Assembly (NCBI GenBank): GCA_947259105.1
Contig: CAMYKU010000024.1
Coordinates: forward strand, 21,121-85,120
Length of the DNA stretch: 64,000 bases
Source: an uncultured Alphaproteobacteria bacterium
Lineage (GTDB): Bacteria; Pseudomonadota; Alphaproteobacteria; UBA8366; JADFVY01
Reading direction: 5' to 3'
Shown: positions 51,116 to 58,674 of the stretch, in pieces
Layout: each line of letters starts with the position of its first letter
Position numbering within the stretch: the first letter of the stretch is position 1
Translations under genes and position numbers: made by a program
Notes under the pieces: generated by a model
What the model was told of the DNA's origin: nothing
What the model saw: the letters and a program-made list of their open reading frames with translations, nothing else
Databases searched by the model: none

Positions 51116-51162
51116 TTGCTGCATTGCACAAAAATAACAGGAAATTTGCTGCGGTGCAACAA
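51116..51162. promoter_or_regulatory. Two TTGCTGC...GCA.CAA dyad boxes upstream of the XRE gene
   Basis: TTGCTGCATTGCACAA (51116-51131) and TTGCTGCGGTGCAACAA (51146-51162). Confidence 0.5.
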
Positions 51163-51485
51163 GAACATTAACTCCGATTTCGGGCCCACCCGGCAAAGCG
51201 TGCCGGTCCCAAATTCCGAGCACATTCCAATAAAATACAATAGAAAGTTTAATAAAAATTTAACTGCCCAACTTCTGCAATCACGAATTAGTGAAAGCGA
51301 ACACTATCTGAAATAGCGTTATCACGACTCTCATTTGACATTTCGAAGATCGGATGTATGGCGTGCGTACAACATGACCCCGGACTCCGGAGAGCCGTAA
51401 ATATTTCCGTGCTATGCTACTTTTTCTTGCCACTGCGAATGTCGTCTTTGCCGATCCGGCCGTCGACTTGACAATGGCCGTCAGC

Positions 51486-51980
51486 TTAGGGTTCCGAATG
51501 GCGGGAATGGAGTCTCACGCCGGTCCTGTCGCCGAGTTTTCCCAGCAATTCCCGTACGGTCTCGCCTGTGGCGGGGTGCGTCACCGCCGGTGCAATGTCG
51601 GACAGCGGTTTGAGCACGAAGATCCGTTCAGCCAACCGCGGGTGCGGTATGACGAGCCCCGGCACATCGACGATCCGGCCGCCGAAGAAGACGATGTCGA
51701 GATCGATGAGCCGCGGACCGTGCCGCAGGGCGGGCGTTCGCCCCAGATCGCGCTCGATCTCCTTGAGTCGCCGCAGCAGGTCTTCCGGTTCCAGCCCGGT
51801 ATCGCCGCATACCACCATGTTCAGGAATGCCGGCTGATCGGTGACGTATTCCGGTTCCGTCTCGTAGACCGGCGACCGGCGGGTCACTTCGACGGCCGGC
51901 GGCAGAGCGGAGATGGCGGCTTCGAGATTCGCCGCGCGGTCGCCGAGGTTGCTGCCCAGCGCGATATGGACGACGGTCAT
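51486..51980 (-). CDS. folK: 2-amino-4-hydroxy-6-hydroxymethyldihydropteridine diphosphokinase
   Basis: IALGSNLGDRAANLEAAISAL; RHGPRLIDLDIVFFGG; IPHPRLAERIFVLKPLSDI. Confidence 0.95.
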   Translation of the reverse strand: MTVVHIALGSNLGDRAANLEAAISALPPAVEVTRRSPVYETEPEYVTDQPAFLNMVVCGDTGLEPEDLLRRLKEIERDLGRTPALRHGPRLIDLDIVFFGGRIVDVPGLVIPHPRLAERIFVLKPLSDIAPAVTHPATGETVRELLGKLGDRTGVRLHSRHSEP

Positions 51981-52861
51981 GGACCCGGGTCGTCCGGCCG
52001 CGCGCGCAGCAGGGCGTCGGTCATGCGTGCCACGCGGACCATGGCCCCGGTGTCGTGTACGCGAACGATATCGGCGCCGCGCACGATCGAAAGGGCGACT
52101 GCCGCCGCGGTTCCCTCGAGCCGCTCTTCGACCGGCAGGTCAAGGACGCGGCCAATAAAGCTCTTGCGGCTGGGGCCCGACAGGACCGGATAACCAAGCG
52201 CCTTGAAGCGATCGATTCGGTTGATCAACGTCATGTTCTGCGCCACTGTCTTGCCGAAGCCGACCCCGGGATCGAGGATGATCTGATCGCGCGGGATGCC
52301 GGCGGCGAGCGCGCCCTGCGCCAGCCCGAGCATCTCCGACGCCACGTCTTCAACGAAGTCGTCGTAATCCGGGCCAAGATAACTGCCGCCGAGCCGGTCC
52401 ACGACGACCGCGCTGGGCCGGCTGCGATTGTGCATCAGGACTACCGGTGCGCCGCGGGCAGCGGCCAACGGCCCGATTTCGGGATCGGCGCGCAGGCCCC
52501 AGACGTCGTTGACGATGTGGGCACCGGACTCCAGCGCCGCGGCGGCGACATCCGCCTTGAAGGTGTCGACCGAAACAATCGCCGCCGGTAACGCCCTGGC
52601 AATAGCCTCGATCACCGGCAGCACCCGCCGCTTCTCATCCTCCGCGCCGAGCGGGGCCGCGCCGGGGCGGGTGCTCTCGCCGCCGACGTCGAGGATATCG
52701 GCGCCGGACTCCATGAAATCCACGGCCTGCGCCAATGCCCGCTCGACGGCGCCGGCATCGTCGACACGCAGCCCGTCGCCCGAAAAGGAATCGGGTGTGA
52801 CGTTCAGGATGCCCATGACATAGGTACGGGCGCCCCATTCGAAGCGGTCTGCAAGACGCAT
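51977..52861 (-). CDS. folP: Dihydropteroate synthase
   Basis: YVMGILNVTPDSFSGDG; ADILDVGGESTRPGA; IVSVDTFKADVAAAAL; IILDPGVGFGKT; PVLSGPSRKSFIG. Confidence 0.96.
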   Translation of the reverse strand: MRLADRFEWGARTYVMGILNVTPDSFSGDGLRVDDAGAVERALAQAVDFMESGADILDVGGESTRPGAAPLGAEDEKRRVLPVIEAIARALPAAIVSVDTFKADVAAAALESGAHIVNDVWGLRADPEIGPLAAARGAPVVLMHNRSRPSAVVVDRLGGSYLGPDYDDFVEDVASEMLGLAQGALAAGIPRDQIILDPGVGFGKTVAQNMTLINRIDRFKALGYPVLSGPSRKSFIGRVLDLPVEERLEGTAAAVALSIVRGADIVRVHDTGAMVRVARMTDALLRARPDDPGP

Positions 52862-52940
52862 GTGTCGGATCTCCAGAGGGCCGTGGGCGTCGCCTTATCC
52901 CCCACCCGCACCCCGCAGGCAAGGTCTGATGTCCGGCAGG

Positions 52941-54593
52941 TCACGCCGTGGGCAGCTTGTGGTCCCGGAAGCGTTCACGAAGCTGTCGCTTGGAAACCTT
53001 GCCGGTTGCGGTGAGCGGCATGGCGTCGATATGCGCCACATCGTCCGGCAGCCACCATTGCGCAACGCGATCCTTCAGGAAACCGAGGATGTCCTCCTTC
53101 GATGGCGACTCCCCCTCTTGCGGGACGATGACAAGCAGCGGCCGCTCGCCCCATTTGGGATGCGGAATCGCGATCGCCGCCGCCGCCGCAACACCGGAGT
53201 GGCCGAGCGCGGCGTTTTCCAGGTCGATCGAGCTGATCCACTCGCCACCGGATTTAATCAGGTCCTTGGCCCGGTCGGTCAACTGCAGACAGCCGTATTC
53301 GTCGATGGTGCCGATATCGCCGGTCCGGAACCATCCGTCGGCGTCGAAGGCGGCGGCACTCGCGGCCTCGTCCCGGTAGTACTCCGCGATTACGGTGTTC
53401 CCGCGCAGCAGGACCTCGCCACTGGCGGTTCCGTCCCGGGGGACGGGCGCACCATCGTCCCCGACCAGCCGGAATTCGACGCCATGCAGCGGCCGTCCCT
53501 GCCTGAGCTTGTACCGTTGCGCCGCGTCCCCCTCGAGCCCTGACTGCACGGTGGAGGACAGGTTTGTCGTCGCGACCGGGCTGGTTTCGGTCAGGCCCCA
53601 GCCGTGCATGAATTCGACTCCGTGGGATTCGATCGCCTCGATCAGCGCGAGCGACGCGGCCGCGCCGCCGCTGACCAGACCGCGGAGGTGCGTAAGGCTG
53701 CCGCCGGTCTGGCGCAGATGTTCCATAAGGCCGTACCACAGCGTCGGCACGCCGGCCGCCAGCGTCACCCGCTCTTCCTCCATCAATTCATGCAGGCTCG
53801 CGCCGTCGAGCCGCGGTCCGGGCAGGACCATGGCGGCGCCTGCGATCGGACAGGCGTAGGGATAGCCCCACGCGCAGACATGAAACATCGGCACGACGGG
53901 CATGAACACGTCGGTGCTGTCGAGCCTGTTGTCGTGTCCGATGATGGAGCTCAGCGCGTGAAGGACCGTCGAGCGGTGGCTGTACAGCGCGCCCTTCGGC
54001 TTCCCCGTCGTCCCGGATGTATAGCACAGTGCCGCGGCGGTCTTCTCGTCGAACTCCGGCCAGTCGATCGCGTCGGGCTGTCGGCCCAGCAGGGTTTCGT
54101 AACACAGAACCGATTTCCGATCGCTTTCCGGCATCTCCGCGGCCTCCGCGAGAACCACGATCGCCTCGATCGTCCGAAGGTCTCGCACAATGTCCTCTAC
54201 AAGCGGCATCAATTCCGGGTCGGCAAAGATAAAGCGATCCTCGGCGTGATTGAAGATATGGACCAGCTGATCGCGGAACAGCCGCGGGTTGACGGTATGG
54301 CAGATCGCGCCGATGCCCGAGACGGCGTAATAGAGTTCGAAATGCCGGTGGCCGTTCCAGGCCAACGTGGCGACCCTGTCGCCGGGCCTCACGCCAAGCG
54401 TTTTCAGCGCATGCGCCAGCCGCGCGATGCGCTTCGCCGCGTCACCATACGTATAGCGGTGCATCCGTCCCTGGGCATCCCGCGATACCACCGGGACGTG
54501 GCCATGGACGCAAGCGGCATAGTCGATGATCGAGGAGATCAGGAGCGGACGCTCCATCATCAGGCCCAGGACTGGGTCGGGATCGGTCGGCAT
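52941..54593 (-). CDS. AMP-dependent acyl-CoA synthetase/ligase
   Basis: LCYTSGTTGKPKGALYSHRSTVLHAL; HGWGLTETSPVAT; GWFRTGDIGTIDEYGCLQLTDRAKDLIKSGGEWIS. Confidence 0.92.
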   Translation of the reverse strand: MPTDPDPVLGLMMERPLLISSIIDYAACVHGHVPVVSRDAQGRMHRYTYGDAAKRIARLAHALKTLGVRPGDRVATLAWNGHRHFELYYAVSGIGAICHTVNPRLFRDQLVHIFNHAEDRFIFADPELMPLVEDIVRDLRTIEAIVVLAEAAEMPESDRKSVLCYETLLGRQPDAIDWPEFDEKTAAALCYTSGTTGKPKGALYSHRSTVLHALSSIIGHDNRLDSTDVFMPVVPMFHVCAWGYPYACPIAGAAMVLPGPRLDGASLHELMEEERVTLAAGVPTLWYGLMEHLRQTGGSLTHLRGLVSGGAAASLALIEAIESHGVEFMHGWGLTETSPVATTNLSSTVQSGLEGDAAQRYKLRQGRPLHGVEFRLVGDDGAPVPRDGTASGEVLLRGNTVIAEYYRDEAASAAAFDADGWFRTGDIGTIDEYGCLQLTDRAKDLIKSGGEWISSIDLENAALGHSGVAAAAAIAIPHPKWGERPLLVIVPQEGESPSKEDILGFLKDRVAQWWLPDDVAHIDAMPLTATGKVSKRQLRERFRDHKLPTA

Positions 54594-54598
54594 GACTG

Positions 54599-55372
54599 TT
54601 ACTCCACCGCGGCGGACGCCGCCGCGACGACTACGCGGTCGGCCAGGATGGCGCCGCGCGACGCCATGAAATACAGGCCGAGGTAGTGCGTCGGCTGTTG
54701 CGGGTGGGCGGCGGTCTCGGGCAGGCCGAGTCCGGATGCCACCGTCCGCGGCAGGTCGTACGTGGCGCAGCCGGCGGAATGGACGACGATGTCCTCCAGG
54801 GTCGGCATCAGCCCGTGATTGCGCGCGGACAACATGGTGAGCACGAAATCCATCACGCAGATATCAGTGCAGATGCCCACGACCAGAAGCCGCCGCAGCC
54901 GATTTTCGTTGATCCACTCGGCGACCTGGTTGCTGCCGTCCTGCCGGATCGCCCCGACGAACCCGTTGATGCAGTCCTTGCGGATGAGCGTCGCCGCCGA
55001 ATCGCGCTCCAGCCATTCGAGGGCCGGCACCAGGTTCTCTTCACCCGTGCCCTTCTCGCAGTGCGGCGGGTAGGGCGGTTCGGGTTTGCCCGGCTCGTGG
55101 GTGTCGAGGAATGCGAGTACCGGCCAGCCCTGTGCCCGAAAGGCTCGGGCCAGCCGGTCGGTCTCTTCGATCATGCCGGTGACCTGCGGATTGTCCGCCT
55201 GCGGCGCGAGGTTTCCGCACCCGACCGAAGCGAACCCGTTGACTTCGTCGACGATGACCAGACCCGTCCCGGCCTCCCGAACGGTCAGGCCGGCCTCGTG
55301 TATCGGCATGGATTCTTTCAGCATTTCAACCAAATCGGGAGTTGCGGCGTGATCCGTCAAATTACCCTCCAT
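54599..55372 (-). CDS. Isochorismatase-family cysteine hydrolase (nicotinamidase-like)
   Basis: GLVIVDEVNGF; AFLDTHEPGKPEPPYPPHCEKGTGEENLVPALEWL; LLVVGICTDICVMDFVLTML. Confidence 0.85.
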   Translation of the reverse strand: MEGNLTDHAATPDLVEMLKESMPIHEAGLTVREAGTGLVIVDEVNGFASVGCGNLAPQADNPQVTGMIEETDRLARAFRAQGWPVLAFLDTHEPGKPEPPYPPHCEKGTGEENLVPALEWLERDSAATLIRKDCINGFVGAIRQDGSNQVAEWINENRLRRLLVVGICTDICVMDFVLTMLSARNHGLMPTLEDIVVHSAGCATYDLPRTVASGLGLPETAAHPQQPTHYLGLYFMASRGAILADRVVVAAASAAVE

Positions 55373-55507
55373 GGTTAATTATCTGTAAAATTTTAGACGA
55401 TTTCGTATGGTAACGCTTTGTTAACCCATTATGAACTGCGTCTGCTCTGGTATAGTACCCGAATGGAACGGGGTGGAAATACACGACTCAGTCGGGGGAA
55501 ATAAGGA

Positions 55508-56161
55508 ATGGTCCGCACAATAGCACACAACAGAGCCGTCCACTTTGCCGCGGCGGCGTTCATGATGCTGGTTCTTGCCGTATACGCAGTGTCCGCCGCC
55601 AAGGCCGACACCCGTGGCGTCGAGGCCGAAGCCTTCGTCCAGGATCTGGCCGGCAGCGGTCTGGCCATGCTGGAGGCGAGCGAATTTACCGATACGGAAC
55701 GCGAGCTCGAATTCCGCCGCCTTACCCGCAGGGGTTTCGCGCTGGACACGATCGGACGATTCGTGGCGGGCCGCCACTGGCGGACCATGAGCGACGAACA
55801 GCGGACGGAGTTCCGGGAGCTGTTCTCCGAGTGGCTGCTGACGAGTTATGCCCGACGCCTCGGCGGCTACGCCGGCCAGACTCTCGAGATCGTCAACAGC
55901 CTGGAACTGCAGAACAACGCAAGGGACATCCTGGTCCGGACACGTGTCGTCCACGCCGACGGTCAGCCGCCGGTGGCGGCCGAACTGCGGATTCGCGAGT
56001 TCGACGGCGAGCTCAAGATCATCGACGTCATCGTCGAGGGCGTCAGCATGGCGGCGGCCCAGAGAGCGGAAATCGACGCGGTAATCCGGAAGATCGGCGT
56101 CGAGGGCCTTTTGGACAATCTTCGCTCCAGGCTGGCTGTACTGGTCGCCGGGAACGAATGA
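55508..56161 (+). CDS. mlaC: MlaC/Ttg2D-family phospholipid transport protein
   Basis: Signal peptide; RRLTRRGFALDTIGRFVAGRHWRTMSDEQRTEFRELFSEWLLTSYARRLGGYAGQTLEI. Confidence 0.85.
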   Translation: MVRTIAHNRAVHFAAAAFMMLVLAVYAVSAAKADTRGVEAEAFVQDLAGSGLAMLEASEFTDTERELEFRRLTRRGFALDTIGRFVAGRHWRTMSDEQRTEFRELFSEWLLTSYARRLGGYAGQTLEIVNSLELQNNARDILVRTRVVHADGQPPVAAELRIREFDGELKIIDVIVEGVSMAAAQRAEIDAVIRKIGVEGLLDNLRSRLAVLVAGNE

Positions 56162-56168
56162 TCGCCCG

Positions 56169-57545
56169 TCACTCCTGGCCGTCGATCGCGGTAATCCGCT
56201 TCAGGTAGGTTATCAGCTCCGCCCGGTCCTGCGGGTCCGGCATCCGCTGCAGCGGCATTTTTGAGCCCGGCGTGAAGGAATCCGGCCCCTCGGCGAACAG
56301 CATGTCGACGGCTTCCTCGGTCCAGACCAGTCGTCCGCCGGCCAGCGCCTCGGAATACGGATATCCCTCCACACTTCCCGATGTGCGGCCGAAGATACCG
56401 TACAGGGTCGGCCCGGCCTTGTTGGCGCCATCCGCCGTGGTCGCATGGCAGGCCCGGCATTTGCGGAACAGGCGCGCGCCGCGGCTGTCTCCGGCGGCGA
56501 GCCCGTCAGCGCCATCATATGCGGTTTCCTCGCCGCCCAGGGGCGTCCCGTATTCGACATCCCACAAGCGGACGACGTTGTCGGCGCCCGCGGACAGCAG
56601 CAGCCGCGCGTCCGGCGTAAAGGCCAGCGACCATACCGGCCCGCCATGCCCGGTGAGCGCATGAACGAGCTTGCCGGTCGGCAGATGCCAGATCCGCACC
56701 GTCCCGTCGATGCCGCCCGACGCGGCCAGCTTGCCGTTGGCCGAAACCGCCACCCCGATCACCGATCCCGCATGGCCGTACCAGCGGTCCAGCTCCGCGC
56801 CACTCTCCAGATCCCAGAGCCGCAGGGTTTCATCGACGCTGCCCGACACGGCGCGCCGGCCGTCCGGCGTGAAGGCAATGCTGTTCACCGCGAAATCGTG
56901 CCCGGACATGGCCAGAAGCCGCGTGCCGTCGGACACGCGCCACAGGCGGATCGTCGAATCGTGACCGCCGGTCAGGAGTCGTCCGCCGTCGGGTGAAAAT
57001 GCCACCGCGTTGATGTTGCTTTGCCCGTTGTCCAGCGCATGCCGCGTTTCCCCGGTGGCAAGATCCCAGATCCGCACCGTCCGGTCCCAACCGGCGGACG
57101 CCGCATACCGGCCATCCGGCGACACCGCCACGGCCGCGATCTTTCCCAGATGGCCGGACATGCGCCTTTGGACCCCGCCGTCCGGCAGCGACCACAGGAT
57201 GACCGCGCCGTCGTCTGCGCCGGAAACCGCCCGCCGGCCATCGGGCAGGAAGGCGACCGCATTGACGCCGCCCTCATGGCCGACAAACCGGCCCAGGGAT
57301 GCGCCGTCGGGCAGGGTCCAGTACATCACCGAATAATCGAAGCTGGCGGTCAGCACCCGTGATCCGTCCGGCGCTACGGCGACTCCCTTCACGAAGCCGC
57401 CATGCCCCACCAGGTCCGCCTGTGCCGGCATTGCTCCAACGGCGCCCAAGCCGATCAATCCGGCGGCGATCCATGATCTCAGCCTGGCTTCGCCGCCCGA
57501 TCCCGGGGCCCGGTTCCGGCTGTTTGCGCCCCTCACTCCGCTCAC
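56169..57545 (-). CDS. WD40 beta-propeller fused to C-terminal class I cytochrome c
   Basis: About seven repeats of the type VSPDGRYAASAGWDRTVRIWDL then FRKCRACHATTADGANKAGPTLYGIFGRTSGSVEGYPYS with CxxCH and GSKMPLQRM axial Met region. Confidence 0.9.
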   Translation of the reverse strand: MSGVRGANSRNRAPGSGGEARLRSWIAAGLIGLGAVGAMPAQADLVGHGGFVKGVAVAPDGSRVLTASFDYSVMYWTLPDGASLGRFVGHEGGVNAVAFLPDGRRAVSGADDGAVILWSLPDGGVQRRMSGHLGKIAAVAVSPDGRYAASAGWDRTVRIWDLATGETRHALDNGQSNINAVAFSPDGGRLLTGGHDSTIRLWRVSDGTRLLAMSGHDFAVNSIAFTPDGRRAVSGSVDETLRLWDLESGAELDRWYGHAGSVIGVAVSANGKLAASGGIDGTVRIWHLPTGKLVHALTGHGGPVWSLAFTPDARLLLSAGADNVVRLWDVEYGTPLGGEETAYDGADGLAAGDSRGARLFRKCRACHATTADGANKAGPTLYGIFGRTSGSVEGYPYSEALAGGRLVWTEEAVDMLFAEGPDSFTPGSKMPLQRMPDPQDRAELITYLKRITAIDGQE

Positions 57546-57694
57546 GCCGCCTGCGGTTCTCCGTCAGCCGTGGGGCTCGCCGGCGGGCCGCCGAACCCGG
57601 GCAGCACGGAAGCGGCCCCGGCAACCGTAACGGCGGGCACCGCCACGACGCCCGTATGTCCGGTTACTTTCAGGAGTCGATGGATATTCGGCAT
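57542..57694 (-). CDS. Small hypothetical protein (50 aa)
   Basis: MPNIHRLLKVTGHTGVVAVPAVTVAGAASVLPGFGGPPASPTADGEPQAA; stop overlaps the WD40-cytochrome start (coupled spacing). Confidence 0.45.
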   Translation of the reverse strand: MPNIHRLLKVTGHTGVVAVPAVTVAGAASVLPGFGGPPASPTADGEPQAA

Positions 57695-57728
57695 GATGTC
57701 GTCTCCACAACAATTCCAAACTGCAGTG

Positions 57729-57932
57729 TCAACTCCGCTGGCTGCCGGCTCGAAACCGGAGTTCGTTGACCTGCTCGTCGCTGAGCTTCTGGTCCGGATT
57801 GCCGAGATAGGTTCCTTTTTCGAATCTGATGATTCTGTTCCGCTCCTCGCTTCGGCAGCCGGCCAGCGCAATTCCGCCTGCAACCAGGCAACAGGCGAGA
57901 AACACCCAACTCTTTCGGTTCGCATCTCTCAT
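57729..57932 (-). CDS. Small lipoprotein (67 aa)
   Basis: MRDANRKSWVFLACCLVAGGIALAGCRSEERNRIIRFEKGTYLGNPDQKLSDEQVNELRFRAGSQRS; lipobox IALAGC. Confidence 0.7.
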   Translation of the reverse strand: MRDANRKSWVFLACCLVAGGIALAGCRSEERNRIIRFEKGTYLGNPDQKLSDEQVNELRFRAGSQRS

Positions 57933-57993
57933 GGCGCAAAACCCCTCTATGCTGAACGCGGTGCCGGAACCCTTGGCTCAATCAGATTAACAT

Positions 57994-58036
57994 AAAGGAA
58001 AAAGGGGGGCGCAGCGACAAGGCTCCGCCCCCCAAA
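57994..58036 (-). terminator. Rho-independent terminator after fdhB
   Basis: Minus strand GGGGGGCGGAGCC TTGTCGC TGCGCCCCCC TTTTTCC. Confidence 0.75.
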
Positions 58037-58066
58037 CGTCTTCCAGCCGCGATTCGCCGCGGGGCT

Positions 58067-58663
58067 TCAGCTACCGGACTTCAGCTGGTACGCCGTGCCC
58101 CAGCCCCAGGCGCCCGAACCGAAACCGCGCGAGACAATGCGTTCACGGTAAATGTTCGAGACGATGTCACCGTCTCCGGCCAGCAGCGCCTTGGTCGAGC
58201 ACATTTCCGCGCACAGCGGCAACTTGCCCTCGGCCAGACGATTACGGCCATATTTCTTGAGTTCGGCCTTGCTCATATTCTCTTCCGGGCCGCCGTTGCA
58301 GAAGGTGCACTTGTCCATCTTTCCGCGGCTGCCGAAAGTGGCGGCGCTGGGATACTGCGGTGCGCCAAAGGGACAGGCATAGAAACAGTACCCGCAGCCG
58401 ATGCACAAATCCTTGGAATGCAGGACCACGCCTTCCTCGGTCGTATAGATGCAGTCCACCGGGCACACCGCGATGCACGGCGCGTCCGAGCAATGCATGC
58501 AGGCCACCGAGATCGAGCGCTCGCCCGGCTTGCCGTCGTTGATGGTGACGACGCGCCGGCGGTTCACGCCCCACGGCACCTCGTTCTCGTTCTTGCATGC
58601 GGTCACGCAGGCGTTGCACTCGATGCAGCGCTCGGCGTCGCAGAGGAATTTCATGCGTGCCAT
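58067..58663 (-). CDS. Formate dehydrogenase iron-sulfur subunit (Fdh3B-type)
   Basis: CIECNACVTACKNENEVPWGVNRRRVVTIN; CMHCSDAPCIAVCPVDCIY; CIGCGYCFYACPFGAPQ; CTFCNGG. Confidence 0.95.
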   Translation of the reverse strand: MARMKFLCDAERCIECNACVTACKNENEVPWGVNRRRVVTINDGKPGERSISVACMHCSDAPCIAVCPVDCIYTTEEGVVLHSKDLCIGCGYCFYACPFGAPQYPSAATFGSRGKMDKCTFCNGGPEENMSKAELKKYGRNRLAEGKLPLCAEMCSTKALLAGDGDIVSNIYRERIVSRGFGSGAWGWGTAYQLKSGS

Positions 58664-58674
58664 GGTTCAGCTCC

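Noticed and set aside
51080-51316. 78-aa plus-strand ORF in the AT-rich region
   Set aside because: Overlaps the putative regulatory boxes and lacks family features or a clear ribosome-binding site
32140-54593. Possible DMSP catabolism set (M24 protein as DddP, acyl-CoA dehydrogenase as DmdC, ligase as DmdB)
   Set aside because: Genes are widely separated and each matches broad families; no dmdA or specific DddP signature could be confirmed by eye
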